From positions 148,599-212,598 of the forward strand of contig LLEY01000108.1 of assembly GCA_001414485.1 (NCBI GenBank): a stretch of 64,000 bases of DNA. The letters run 5' to 3'. This DNA comes from Calycina herbarum (Eukaryota > Ascomycota > Leotiomycetes > Helotiales > Pezizellaceae). Numbering within the stretch: position 1 is the first letter of the stretch; the number at the start of each line of letters is the position of its first letter. The position numbers were made by a program, and so were the translations under genes. This document shows, piece after piece, positions 35,761-47,800 of the stretch. The notes below the pieces were generated by a model. That model saw only the letters and a list, made by a program, of their open reading frames with translations, was not told the origin of the DNA and ran no database searches.

Positions 35761-36551
35761 ATGCCAAGCTCTTCCAAGAGAGCTAGAGAAGAAGAAGCGC
35801 CTAAAGAAGAAGGAACTGCAAAGAATAGTTCTGACATAAAACTCTCAATGAAAAAAGCCACTGTTGCAAATTTCAAAACTTGTGATGGTCAGTCATCAGG
35901 AATTGCCCAGTCATCAGGAATTGTCAGGGTTACGTAACAGCCAAGGTTACGTGCCAGAAGAGATACGGGCTAGGTTCAGGAATGCAATAGTTTACATGCC
36001 AGAAGGGTTGCGTGCCAGAAGAGTTACGTGCTAGATGGATACGTGTTCGAGTCTTAGGAATGTCAGGTTCGGACCTTGTTATTGTCCGACTTCTTGTATA
36101 TAGATGCTCTCTTTCTCTCTATTAGAAAAGGCCAATTTGGTCTTTTCCTTCGTATCAGAGCCTAGTATTCATATATGTCATTCTGTCGAACGCACTCCCA
36201 TATGCCCCTTTGGTAGTAGTATCCGTTTCGTGCCGTTACAAAACTACTGATTTACCCTCGAGTTTCATTTGCCACCAAAAAATGAGTCTAAATTCAACGT
36301 TGCTTCTTTCTAATACCGATCCCCCGCGTCTCGCCACAGGTTTTTGTAATATGGTGGATATCTGTTCTACAACATCAATCCACTTCCTTATGAGCACCAA
36401 GCCTGTCAACATTTCCATCCATCAATTCTGCCAGTTATGCTCATATAAACATGGCAGGCCCCACCTAGTGACCCCGCCACATCTACTCCAAAGTTCTTCT
36501 CAGTGGGTAGGACTGCTTCTTCCCATTCCTACACTCTGTTGTTTCTTCTGA
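35761..36551 (+). pseudogene. Open reading frame split by the solo LTR
   Basis: An ATG at 35,761 opens 40 codons (a Lys/Arg/Glu-rich start) that run into the LTR at 35,881. If the LTR and one 5-bp target copy are ignored, the frame continues without a stop from 36,246 to 36,551, for about 141 residues in total. The uninterrupted frame across the insertion site suggests the LTR hit an existing reading frame. However, the minus strand is also open for 73 codons here, the protein has no recognised domain, and chance is possible. Confidence 0.3.
35881..36240. repeat. Solo LTR with 5-bp target-site duplication
   Basis: This is a 360-bp element beginning TGTGATGG and ending CCGTTACA (terminal TGT...ACA). 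It is flanked on both sides by the identical pentamer AAACT at 35,876-35,880 and 36,241-36,245. It contains a tandem CAGTCATCAGGAATTG motif (two copies near 35,891-35,925) and several GTGCCAGAAG motifs. There is almost no RIP damage, unlike the related LTR at 11,346-11,679, so this insertion is comparatively young. LTR-LTR recombination removed the internal part. Confidence 0.9.
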
Positions 36552-36670
36552 CTTGAGCAAGTTCTCAGGTGAGGTTTATCATTAGGTGGATGGGTAGTGT
36601 TGGCCTACTATGCTCTAAATTTGGGTTCGCACTCAACTCGCACATCCTTATACGTCATGCAGTTCAAACC
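36246..36670. other. Spacer between solo LTR and hAT element
   Basis: This holds the right part of the split reading frame (to 36,551) and about 120 bp of sequence in which nothing is recognised. Confidence 0.35.
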
Positions 36671-36678
36671 GAAGCTTT

Positions 36679-38028
36679 CAGTGGTCGGCAACTGGAATTC
36701 CATGGAAGTTCCACAGCTATACATTGGAAGACTCCATTCCTTTTTTAAAAATCTATGGAAGACTCTATAAAAAATAGGGTTTCCATGGAAGTTCCACTGG
36801 AATTCCATCTACGTGACATCTTACGTGATTTCGGACAGTAAAAATAATAATCCGGGCGCCAAGGCCTACCTTTTATTTACTAAGATATTAAATTTAAAAC
36901 TAATAATACTACTATATATACAACTACTCCTACAATAGCGTCTCCAAATCGTCGAATAATCTAAACTCCTCGGTATTTAATACCTCCTCTATCTTTAAGT
37001 CCTTAAAAACGCTGTTATGCCGACCTAGAACTTCTACTAGTTCGTCCTACTTTATGACTTAATCGCCCTCCTAGAGTCTCTGCATACGAGAAGCTCGATA
37101 AATACTTTAAATTAGCTCTTACCTCTCACGCCGCCTTAGTTATAACTATTTTGGATCCTCGATATAAGCTCTACTTCTTTGCTAAGATGTTAGAGAACGA
37201 TGGCGGTACTAGAAACAATATATATAAGAAGGTTAAGGCATAATTTAAGTCGGTATATAATAAATACTATAGTTGAGATAATAAGATAAAGTTATAAGAG
37301 AGATTAATAGAGGAGGAGAGAGGCTTAGATAAGAGTTCTTTAGAGGAAGAGGAGGCCTAGTGTAACCCTTTTTACGACTTTAGCGACAATCGAGCTTATA
37401 TAGTAATATCTGAATATATATAGGAGAAGTGTTTAGCTAAGGACGTACCTATTAGAGAGGTTATAAAGTACTAGAAAGGCAAGTAATACGATTACCTTAT
37501 ATTAGTACAAATAGTATGCGATTATCTTACAATACCTGCTATATCAGCTCCCTCTAAACGAGTATTTTCTGAAGGCGCTCTTGTTATTATAAAGAAGCGT
37601 TACTAAGTTACTAATAGCACTTTACGTTAGATTATATGTCTAAGAAGCTAGGGTTTACTTATAGAAGCTAAAGTTAAGGAACTTGAAACAAGCGAAGAAT
37701 TGATAGTATATATTTAAGGAGATGACGCTAGTAGTAGTGAGGCAATTAGTATATAATTAATAGAAAATAGAAAATTCCTTAAATTTAAGCTTTTTGTGCC
37801 TTTTTTCGTTTAATTAGATAGCTAAATTTATCTTAAAATCTATGAAATTCACTACTGAATAACCTAAAATGACTCCTATATAGGCTAATATCTACTACCT
37901 CTGGAATAGGTGTTCTAGGGTTTTTTTTTATAGAAGACTCCATTCTATTTTAAACCTCTCCTAGAAGGTTCCATTGCTGGCAAAAACTGGAATATTCCAC
38001 TGGAACCCCTTCCATTTGCCGACCAGTG
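36679..38028 (+). mobile_element. Deleted hAT transposon with intact ends
   Basis: The 1,350-bp element is bounded by terminal inverted repeats CAGTGGTCGGCAA (left) and CACTGGTCGGCAA (right, as reverse complement), which differ at one base. It is flanked by the perfect 8-bp target duplication GAAGCTTT at 36,671-36,678 and 38,029-38,036. Eight-base duplications are the mark of hAT elements. From about 37,086 to 37,720 the plus strand gives, through RIP-type stops, the C-terminal half of a hAT transposase: Y-E-K-L-D-K-Y-F, L-D-P-R-Y-K and the dimerisation block I-P-A-I-S-A-P-S-K-R-V-F-S near 37,530-37,575. The N-terminal zinc finger and catalytic parts are absent. Subterminal GGAAG/TTCCA motifs recur near both ends and may be transposase-binding sites. 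Confidence 0.93.
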
Positions 38029-38036
38029 GAAGCTTT

Positions 38037-39888
38037 TATAAATATAATTACAACCCGTTCCTACCAACCGAGGCAACGGATAATACACTCTCCCCATTCC
38101 ATTGAATTTTTTGATTATGAAAATATATAGGCTCTCCTATTTCCCTTCCCCCTTTTTACCTTCACATCCAAACACATGGTATCCAATCCTCTTAAACCCC
38201 TCCCAAAAATAATACAAATCAACAATAAATACAACCCTAACCCTACCCCAAAAGAAGAAGAAGAAAGAGAAATAGGAGAAATCAAGGAAAGTAACATGGG
38301 GTGACGGCCGCTACATGGATTTCACTATCTAGCATATACTTGCCTCTACGTTGACACCTGATGAATGCTTGCTAATGGTCACCCTTCAGAATATAAATCT
38401 ACCGCCTCCAAAGCAATTCTGCCAGATGGAGCTTGATGAGTACTCCGACTCAATCCACAAGGGAGAAATTCTCAATATGCAAAGCAGTGCACCGAAGCAG
38501 CCACAAGCCACGGAGAAAAAAGATACTGTTGTTGAGCGCAGCCCCAGCTTCCTAGCCTCCTAACGCCCGAACTAGCAAACCTTAAGTTGCTTTTTACCCT
38601 CGAACTCCTACTGACACCAAAACCCCCTACTACATTCTTTATACGTTTCCTCCTGGCAGACAGAACATCATGATTCTCAACTTTATTACCCCTTTCAAAC
38701 CTGGGGCTGGAGTTGGAGAGGGAGTTTCTACCTAGGTCATAACATCGTTCTCATTCCACTCATCATATGGTATCTCTCTTGTCTCAGGATGATATTGAGA
38801 TGAGGTTTCCACCGGTCGTTCTCATATGAATCATCCTATGAGAGCTGTGTTGTTGCATGCCGAGTCTACAGAGCATGAACCAGTTTTTGGAAACCACATC
38901 ATCAATTCGACTAGCAACATTGACAACCTCTTACATTTGAAGGAACTCCCGTCTCTAATCTCATAACCAAACGCCATAGAAAACTTACACTTGATTTTAA
39001 TAAAATATTCACAGAAGCAGCAGGGGGTTTGAGCAGACGTCTGTTTCTTTCGTTGAGAAATTCGGTGGGAGACCCTGGTTTATGCTTTAAAACCAGCGTC
39101 CTGATAAGCCGCATCTCAAGGTTAACTGGTGTACTAAACAGAGTGTGCAATAAGTTAAGAAAACCAGATTACAAGTAGCTTGGAACGGAGGAAAGATTCT
39201 CGTTCACCGTAAATCGCAAAGCGCGAGAAACAAATTGATGGGTTTTACATTGTGCGACGGATGGCTTACATATTCAGACCCATGCCCTAAGAAAAACGGC
39301 ATTGAAGCTATTGAGTCTATACTTCTTTAAAGCTTTCCAGTATTCAAGAATACGACTGGTTTACTGTCGAAAAATAGTCCACTGTCAAACGATCGCCTAA
39401 TTTTAGACATCTCCAACACCTCAACATCTAATACCAAAGAGGAAACTGAATTTTGGCGTTGCAATCTTACTCCATTGATCAATTTACTGACGGTGTCGCT
39501 AACTCCCAAGTAGTACTCACAGGAGCGTTGGTATAGATGTCTGCAAAAGGAGCATTGCTTAAATGCCTTGAGCGATAGTTCACTAGCCATTTTGATGAAC
39601 CTTAGATCTAATAGAATAATTAAGAGAAGAAGATAGGTTTATAGAAATAGTATTAAATTAATAGAATTATTTAGTATATTCTAGAATAATACTAGAAAAA
39701 TGCTTATCCACATAATAAATCACTCTTAAACACACCCCCCCAAAAACGCAAAAAACACTAACAATATTAAATTTCTTCATCGTGAATTCTACACTACAAC
39801 TAAAGAACAAACGCGAAACCCACTCAACCTCTCTAGAAACCACACCACAAAGCTCTCCTCCACAGTCTAAAAAACTACACTACAAGCT
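38037..39888. other. Intergenic region, 1.85 kb
   Basis: No firm gene is found. Weak candidates are an ATG-started minus-strand frame of 87 codons at 39,327-39,590, with a C-S-F-C pair and a globular-looking composition, and a plus-strand frame ending at 38,563 without an ATG at its start. Neither has a recognised domain. An AT-rich stretch at 39,600-39,720 precedes the 3' end of the next gene. Confidence 0.35.
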
Positions 39889-41568
39889 CTACTTCTTCTC
39901 ACTCTCAACCTCTTTCCCCCACTCATCAATCACCTCCCTAACCCCTCCATCCTTAATAGCTCTCACCAATTCCCCCCTCGCAGCCTCCCTTCCCAAAACT
40001 TTAAATCCAACACCTACCCCCTCCATCTCCTCCCCCAAATTCTCCAGCGAACCACGAATTCTTCCCAGCTCCGCGTCGGAATACTCCTCTTTCCTCAAAA
40101 GTTCATACTTCATCATGAACCGACCCGTCGCAAAATCCCCAGTCCTAGTCGTAGAAAAGGCCGAGGAAGCTGATTTGGCGTTATAAAACAGCGGTGCGAG
40201 GAGAGAGTACGCGCTCATTTTCTCATATGAGAAGGCCTTGTTCTCGTAATATGGGTCGTGGAAATTATGCAAAACGACGTCGAGAGATTTCAAGGCGGGA
40301 AGTTTCGGCAAGGCGCGCAGATTGGTGAGGATGCTGTTGCCTCGTATTGCGAGGTGGTTGATTTTGCTGTGGTCCGAGGGAAGGATTACACTCATGACTA
40401 TTGCATTTCTGCGTACGTCACGGGGGTGATCTTGAAGGTATGCGCAATCCTGTGAGAAATCGAAGTAGACTTTTGGTGTTGAGTTGGATGTTGCGAATGT
40501 GAGGGTGTATGCTTTCAATCCTATGGCTCTGGAGACCTGGCATACGTGCAGGAGGGCGGGGATGGGGGCGTTGGAGCGTAGGTTTGTGCCTATGCGGGGT
40601 GGGTTGGGGTAGCTGCTGTGAAATTTCCTGCAGTTGACGGGTCTTTTTTCGGTTACTGCAAGGGGGACGACTCGGGGAAGGATAGACAGGGCCCATATCA
40701 TATCTTGTAATTCCTGAGATAGTCTGCTAAATTGTGGGAATGTGGTGAGTCGCTTTTTTGTTGTGTACGTTTTGTCCTGTCCGATGGACTGTGTGGTGGG
40801 CGATGCATATGTCGTAAGTGATTCGTTAGAGGTGTTGGAGTCGCTGGTGGGTGGTGTATAATTGTAGGACCTTGTTGACATACGGAAAGAAGAGTATGTG
40901 GGCATTTTGCGGGATGGACGTTCTGTGTGGGCTTTCGCAGGCTTTGGATTTATGACTTCCTCATCCACCTCGACCTCGACATTCTTCTCCTTCTGTGGCT
41001 CGGTGGTGGGCGGTGCAGACATGTTGCTGGGCGACGGGGCGATTTGAGAAGAAGGGGGGTTGCTTGGGTTGTGATACGGACGCTCTGTATGAGGTTTCGC
41101 AGGCTTCGAGTAGAGAAAAACTACTTCGTCATCTTCCTCCTCGGCGATCGCACGGCTTACGCCCTCGCTCTTGCGCATCTTTTGAGTGTGAGAGACTGAT
41201 CCTTCGGCAGCAGACAGACCCGTCTCACCAATCGATCGTTTGGCTATCTTTCGAGGTTTGGTTTGGACGACCGCATTAGTTGAGACCTCGACAGCTGGAA
41301 CCGACTTGCTCTTGAGCTTCTTCAGTGTGTGAGATGTTTCTGGGAGAGACGACTCTTTAGATTTGTTGTACGCGGCGACGCGATCGTAAATGCTCTCTTC
41401 AATTTTGACGACCTCGTTGTTTGGGACGTCGGACGGAACTGTTTGTGACTTCCAGCTACCCTTGTTGCCACCCTTGCGCTTCTTCTGCTTGTGTGAGGTT
41501 GCGGGTGCTGGATGAGAACTGGCTGCATTGGGCAGACCGGCCTCGTCGCTCGATCGCTTCTTCGGCAT
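39889..41568 (-). CDS. 2EXR-domain protein with long disordered N-terminus
   Basis: This is a single-exon gene of 559 residues; the ATG at 41,568 is the first in frame. Residues 1 to about 270 are Lys/Ser/Pro-rich and disordered, with basic clusters that could act as nuclear signals. This part has internal repeats: an S-x-E-x-G-L...S-H-x-Q-K-x-R-K motif occurs twice (about residues 6-32 and 112-134), and K-P-A-K-x-H-T-E-R-P occurs twice (about 155 and 209). The 2EXR domain starts near residue 277 with F-P-Q-F-S-R-L-S-Q-E-L-Q-D-M-I-W. It continues through P-R-V-V and an A-L-L-H-V-C-Q-x-S-R block, where the family's usual conserved positions are kept. The function of the family is unknown. It is unrelated in its N-terminus to the frameshifted 2EXR gene at 30.1 kb. 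Confidence 0.85.
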   Translation of the reverse strand: MPKKRSSDEAGLPNAASSHPAPATSHKQKKRKGGNKGSWKSQTVPSDVPNNEVVKIEESIYDRVAAYNKSKESSLPETSHTLKKLKSKSVPAVEVSTNAVVQTKPRKIAKRSIGETGLSAAEGSVSHTQKMRKSEGVSRAIAEEEDDEVVFLYSKPAKPHTERPYHNPSNPPSSQIAPSPSNMSAPPTTEPQKEKNVEVEVDEEVINPKPAKAHTERPSRKMPTYSSFRMSTRSYNYTPPTSDSNTSNESLTTYASPTTQSIGQDKTYTTKKRLTTFPQFSRLSQELQDMIWALSILPRVVPLAVTEKRPVNCRKFHSSYPNPPRIGTNLRSNAPIPALLHVCQVSRAIGLKAYTLTFATSNSTPKVYFDFSQDCAYLQDHPRDVRRNAIVMSVILPSDHSKINHLAIRGNSILTNLRALPKLPALKSLDVVLHNFHDPYYENKAFSYEKMSAYSLLAPLFYNAKSASSAFSTTRTGDFATGRFMMKYELLRKEEYSDAELGRIRGSLENLGEEMEGVGVGFKVLGREAARGELVRAIKDGGVREVIDEWGKEVESEKK

Positions 41569-42447
41569 CTTGTAGGATGTTCTGTGTGGGTTGTACAGTG
41601 TTGTTCGGTTGTTCAGCTCTGTTCGATATTATGATTGCGCCCGACAGCTTGATGGTGTTGAGTGTTCAGGTTTGGTGAGCAGAATCGAAGGTGTTGTTGG
41701 TCCGATTGTGTCGAGCTTGCCTCTTCAGGCAGGAGGAAAAATTTTAAAAGGTAGCTGGGGCGTGACGCGCCTAATAATTTGATAGGCCAAATGTAAAAGT
41801 GCTGGTGAATTGAGGGTTGCTATTGTAAAGAGTGAATGCCCCCTTTTTATTGGCGAGCGGCTGGGATAAGCGACCCTAATTCTACGGTGAAGTTCTCTGC
41901 CTCACCACCCCAACAAAATATTTTGATAGAAGGAATGAAATGGGAAAATAGTTCTAAAGTGGGAACCCATTACTTAACGGTTGTGATTTAGTTCAGACGT
42001 CAGAAGTCTAGTGTATAGAACTAAAAATACACCACCCCAAGTGTGATTTTCGCTTAACGTCATGAGGATTTTAAACCAGTATGACACATTCTCATATTCT
42101 CATATTCTAAACTCTGTCTAGAAATGTAAGACTTCTGAGTTATCAGTAAGTATGGCAAGTGCCGCAGGATCTGAATAGAAAAGAAATAAAGACAAAAACT
42201 AGAAAGAAAGAAGCGCACAAATAAAATCAAAATTGAAGTTCACTCTTTCTTATGATAGGCTAGAAGGTTGCTCAAACAAAAGCCAATAACAAGCACAAGA
42301 GCGATAGAATGATATTTCCAATTACAGTACATACAAGAAGCTGACAAACAAAAAACGCGATTACTCGTAAATTCATTACAGATTTCTCATCAATCATGTC
42401 TCCAAGTGCGCATGTTTCATTTCCTACGTTATCATATCATCAATTTG
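41569..42447. other. Intergenic region between two minus-strand genes
   Basis: This holds the promoter of the 2EXR gene on its left side and, on the right, the 3' flank of the XRCC4-like gene. No reading frame or repeat of note is seen. Confidence 0.4.
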
Positions 42448-43702
42448 TTACAATTCATCATCAGATTCAGTCTCTGATCCATCCTGCACTGGCTTCGGAG
42501 GAGATTTGGCGACAGGCTTCGCAGCTGGCTTCTTCTGAAATGGAAGTTCCCTCTTTGGTGGCAGAGCAAAGTCTTCAGGGGGGGCAGCAGTTGGTGTCGG
42601 TTCCTTTGAGACTCTCTCTTGGTTGACCGTTCTTCTCGGTGGCGGAGGCGGGTCATCATCATCCGAGGCTTCCGATGCTGTTGACTCGGTTCGTCCATCC
42701 TCGATTTCCTCAACCTCCGAGTTGTTGGCGGACTCATTCGCTTCATCGACTTCCATCTTCTCAAACCCTTCATCAGAATCACTGTCCACTACTGCGCCAA
42801 CCTTGCGTTTTCCTGCTCGTGATGGACCAGCTGAACGTGATCGACTTTTTCTTTGGCTCTCCACTTCTTCCAATCTAGCCGGGTCGATATTGGAACTTGC
42901 TAAAAGACGTTGCTGGTCTCTAATCTTAAGTTTCTTCTGATTTAGCAATAAGGAGAACTTTTCCAAAAGGGCATTGTCGTGTTCCTCCTTGAGGGTCACG
43001 AGCTCGGACAGACTGTCCTCGAGCTTCTTGATTTGCGCATCCTTCTCCCGTAAACTTGTTTGAAGAGAATGCAACTCATGACTCGATTTATCCTTGGAGG
43101 TAATTATGGTGCCACACCAATCGAACAATGACAGTTCTACCTTTTCAGGATCCTTGCCCTTCATGGAGATTTGGCCGAGTTTTTGCTGAGTGATGAGTTA
43201 GTACGTGATTCTGAAACATATAAGTTGAGGGATCTGGTGATAACTTGCTGTAATTCCTTCTACCCGCCTCTGGATGGTGATAGTGAGTGATTTGGCCTTC
43301 TTTTCCACCTTGGCAACGACTTCAACGTCTCTCATCACGGCATCGTCTGCCGGCGGCACTCCTCGTAGGACGGAAAGGAGAATATCTTCCCATTCATCCT
43401 GAGTACTGCTGCCCAGCTTTAGGGCTGATATGTCCGAGTGCTTCACTAGAGAAAGCGAGATTAGTCCCCGCGTTAACGCATGATTTTTGGAGACCGGGAT
43501 AGGGTCAAGGAGTGGCCTGCCCGGGCGATCATTCGACTTCCTTACCTTCAACCACAAAGACATGCTCTTCGTCTGTGCCAATCAGCTTCAGATCGAGCTG
43601 ACGACGACCGGTCGAGGAGACCTGGAGAAGAACAAACTCGGCATCTTGGTTGGTGTGATCTGGGTGGGGGATGCGGAGGACGGTTGAGAAATCCGGTTCC
43701 AT
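42448..43702 (-). CDS. XRCC4/Lif1-family DNA end-joining protein
   Basis: Three exons, 43702-43546, 43445-43249 and 43185-42448, give 363 residues. The start ATG at 43,702 gives an M-E-P-D-F N-terminus. The second intron has a GC donor (GCAAGT) with a TACTAAC branch and a CAG acceptor; only this choice keeps frame and yields I-T-Q-K-L-G-Q. Residues 1 to about 125 fit the XRCC4 beta-sandwich head, including a conserved D-E-W-E-D-I-L-L-S-V-L segment. A coiled coil follows (about residues 150-215, with regular L-x-x-L/K heptads), which in this family dimerises and binds DNA ligase IV. The acidic, Ser-rich tail with poly-Pro is disordered. The protein acts in nuclear non-homologous end joining. 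Identification is from overall pattern rather than a single diagnostic motif. Confidence 0.82.
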
Positions 43703-44878
43703 GGTTGGAGTTTTCTGAAACCCGATTAAATTGGAGGACTTCAGGTGTCAGGTGTGCAAGTACGAGTTCTCGAAGTTGAGATAAGATTTCATCCGTGGGT
43801 AGAGCTCGCTTTGGTGTTGATACAACTGCGGCTTTAGGCAGCCCGAGTTGATTTTGATTGGAAGGCGCGACCTTGACGCGAGAATAAAGAGGAAAGTCGC
43901 GTTATAAAAGTAAAAGCGGCGGCGATAATTGTACGAAGTTGACTTCACCTTGAAGACTCAACATCGCATCGACCTATTCACCATTTTAGTAGTGCGGCTT
44001 CAGGTTACAGATTTGATAATTGCTTTAGAGTGAAGAGAAAATGAAGATGATTATATTGATTTCTGCAGTTGAGTGGTACGTAGAAGTGAAGGTAGAACAT
44101 GGCGCCGCTTTCCATTCCAAAACTCTGCAGACCAAGGTCACAGCACGTGACACAAGCCCTCTTTTCGTCTGTGCAGAGTTTGACCACCAGGCCCCAACTC
44201 AGGCTCCAACTCAGGCCCCAACTCAGGCCGCCAAAGCGTCGCCTTGCCAGCATTACCGGGCTCTTGCCAATTTTTAGCATGCGAACCTGCCGGCCCCAAC
44301 CTCTCCCACCAACTCCGACGACATTCCAGCCACCGATAGAAGATACCCACGATACGACTCCCGCACCAAAACTTCTGCGACCATCATTTTCCCGCAAACC
44401 CAACAAGTACTTACTACCAGCAGCAGCACATACACTTTGGCCAACCGCCAATTCGAGCTTCGACACACTGATCGCTCGCTCGCACGTACACAGGGAGAGC
44501 GAAGGAAGGAACGCGACGCACTAGCGGTGGAGGGATAGGGAAAAAAACACACTACTGTACCGGACACGCCAGCAAACGACAGCACAGAAAAGCCACCTTG
44601 CCTACCTCGACCACAATTCAGAACACCACCCCCCTCTCACAATCGCACAGTCACACAGTCACCAAATCCCATCTGGTGACTAGTCAGAAGAACCCAAATT
44701 CAATAATTGCGACCTTCCACACCCACGGCTCTGCCACCATGAACTTGCGACGTTGAGCAGCGAGGCCATCAATGTGACTTGGTGTACTGGCCCCTCTACG
44801 AATCTCCCATTCACCCTCGGAGGGTACCAGTCCAAAAAATACGCCGCTTCACCGACGGTCGGCGCACAAAATCGTACA
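43703..44878. promoter_or_regulatory. Shared region between divergent XRCC4-like and Byr4-like genes
   Basis: About 1.2 kb separates the two divergent start codons, so it should contain both promoters and leaders. It contains a 12-bp tandem repeat (about three copies of CCAACTCAGGCC) at 44,195-44,232. A 141-codon ATG-started frame at 44,099-44,524 is Pro/Arg/Thr-rich, partly built on that repeat, and is matched by equally long antisense frames; I do not call it a gene. The sequence just before 44,879 is C-rich, as in many fungal leaders. Confidence 0.4.
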
Positions 44879-47800
44879 ATGGAGCAATTGACATTAAAAC
44901 CGCGCAAGGCGGTAGTGGAGGCACCAATGGAGAGTTGGGATGACGATGATTTGGATATTGGCGGCGACGACTTTACCTTTCGAAGCGCGTCTTTAACGAC
45001 AACGACTACCTCCCATCATAGAGAATCAGTTTCGTCCTCGCGCATGTCTATACGATCTGATTTTGAGTCAAGCCAAGGGGACGAGGACAAGCAGGTCCAT
45101 TTACCGGGAGATGATGAACGATCAACAATAGATGCAATCGCAACCGCCAAACGAGCCGGCATCCCGATTCCTCAAAACGTACCATCCTCTGCATTACTGG
45201 GGGGTACTATCAAGCGTTTAGGCGGACGAAAGCTCAAGAAGATTATACAGGACGATTGGGATGACGGAGATCTCGAGCTCCCGGGAGAAGGCGGACTAAA
45301 AATCAAGCAACAAGACGGTTCCAACTTCCCAGATGCTTTACGACAAGTTAGTGGAGGATCAATACAATCTAGTCCTATGAAGTCACTTCGACCAGCTCCG
45401 AAATTCAACCTCAGTCCGCAACCCAGTCTGAAACCGAAGCTTGCTTCTACGAATCTTCTCGACCAATTCCGGGACCAAGACGATGATGATTTCTTTGGTG
45501 ACGGTGGTGACACGATCAAGGTCGCTAAAAGTCGACAAGGTCCTAAACTATTGCCTCTCGTCACCCCACCCACTCCACAAAAGGATGATGAGGCCGCGGA
45601 AGCTCACGATGATTTTGAAAGCGATTTTCAATTTCCTTCCAACAGCGAACCACTCAAGCTTTCTGCGAGAAAAGATATTCCGAAAACCCCAGCCACTATG
45701 CACGATGACTTTGACGAATGGGGTGAGGGTAGCCTTGGAACGAGATTTGGAGGTACTAAACGTGATGGCCGCTCAAATCGAAGTTCTTCGGCATCTGCCC
45801 TCAGCCCAAGTGTAGCGAGCTCCTTGACCGTCGAGAGCGAGGATGAAGGACTTGACGGACTCGTACTTCCAACTGGACCAATCCCCTTTGATGATATCCT
45901 CAAGAGAAGACAACAGGATCGCTCACCTGATCATACAAGTCCAGAGAAACAAGCAACCAAGCGCGCCGAGGTCAAGGAAGATTTCCTTTCTGGTCTTGAG
46001 ATTGGCGATGGGGATGTATTTGCTTCAAGCAAACTTACCCTCAACCGTAATGTCAAGATGAAAACCACCAGACAGACAAGCCCTACTCGACCTAAGACGG
46101 CAGTTTCGTTGACCTTTACAAACAAACCGTCAACCGCGGCTACATCGCGCCTTCCTCGTCCTCTTGGTGGACATGAACGTGCACCTTCATCTCTGGAACC
46201 AGTTTCAGAGAGTGGAGGGCCTATTACCAATCGCAACCGTCGCTCTCAATCTAGACTTGGAGGACATTCAAATCATTCTTCGATCAGCAGTATCAATACA
46301 CCTACAACACCATCACATCCTACGCAACCGTCAACGCCACGTAGACGGGATCTGGGCTCAAAACAATCCAATCCCATCCTTCGAAATGAGCCAACAACCA
46401 CCCATGCTCAACTATTAAAACTCAAGCGGTCGATGCCAACCATGCGATCATATCCACAATCGCCAGCAAAGCCAACGGGACGATATGAAAGACCGCCATC
46501 TCGTACGGATAGCAGCAGTAGAGCTCAATACATGTCTCGGCCCAAAACCCCTGTTGATCGAGACCGATCGGGAGCTGAATCAAGCATGTCTCAAGCTCGA
46601 CGAAAGCCTGCACCATTTCTGCCTGCTGGTGCTTCAAGTAAGCAGTCACAACATGTTGCTGCCAAAACCTCTCGTCATTTTCGTCGAAACGATTCTGAAT
46701 CGTCGAATAATAGTACGGAATTTCGTCCTTCGTCGCGAGCTGTTTCGAGGTCGACGATGAGGTCGCCAAGTCCGCGAAGAAACCCCCGTGGACCTGAAGC
46801 ATTAGCTCGCGACGCAGCTGCGAAGCGACAAATCACGAAACCAGTTCGCCGAAGACACTTTGGTGATGGGTGTGAACTTGATGGCTTTGATGATCTGCCG
46901 ACATCTCGCGATACCGAACAAAAGTTTGTCAAGGAACCAATTGGTCGAGGCCCACCAAAGCTTTCCAATTTGAGGCAAAAACTTCAAGAGGTTCCACCTT
47001 TAAGAACAAGCACACCTGCTCCATTAACACCTTACTCGCCCGCCAGACAACGAGATGAACTACCCAGATTCGCACGTGATACTAATGCTAGTCGAATGGC
47101 GAGGGAGCATGCATTAGCACATCGTGCTCCTTCAGCAGCAGGAGCTCCATTGGCAACTCTCACCAATCAATGGAAAGCTAAAGTATCCGCAACTACAGGC
47201 TTGAGCACTGCAACAGCACATTCAGTGAGGTCGAAGAAGCCCAAAGGGCCACCACAAAAACCTCAACTGATCAAGCCGCTTGGGAATCTCAATAATCCTA
47301 AATGTGAGTACTCTTTGACACTCACTTGATTCACATGCTAATATTTCGATAGCCGTGAAAGGAATGTATTACAATCCATATACTTTTAAATGGGAAGGCA
47401 ATGAAAACGACCTTTCCCCCTTCGATGCGCCTGCCTCGTCGCCATCGATAACATCGATAACTTCCAATGCCTTCAAAGAATCGCCAAGTGTCTATCGCGA
47501 AAAGGAGAATACGACACCTCGCCCAGCTCTTATTCAAAATGTCAACTCTTCTCAGAATGTTCAAGTCGTGGGTGGCATGGTCTTTGATCCTGTGCGCATG
47601 TGTTGGCTTAAGATGCCTCAGCAAGGACAAAATAAGAGCGATGCCGGCGATACAATGGATGGTTTCGATGCTTTGGACGATGAAGAAGATGTCTTCAAAG
47701 ATGTTCCCGATCTAGAAGATTCCCCAACCAAGGAATCAGAAAGTGGAGGCGGTCGCAAGAGTGATGGACTTAGCAGTCTCAAAGACGACTGGCTTGTTGG

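Noticed and set aside
35655..35876. Minus-strand frame that looks like a small secreted protein
   Set aside because: Its apparent start is TTG rather than ATG, and the plus strand is open in the same place.
15166..36240. Secondary-metabolite cluster formed by the regulators, transporter and CmcJ-like gene
   Set aside because: No backbone synthase is present, the genes are far apart, and they are separated by unrelated genes and transposons.
39327..39590. 87-codon ATG-started minus-strand frame with a CxxC pair
   Set aside because: No continuation could be spliced on with confidence and no family is recognised. It is mentioned in the intergenic entry only.
44099..44524. 141-codon Pro/Arg-rich frame between divergent genes
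   Set aside because: It is partly made of a 12-bp tandem repeat and antisense frames are as long, so it is probably promoter and leader DNA.
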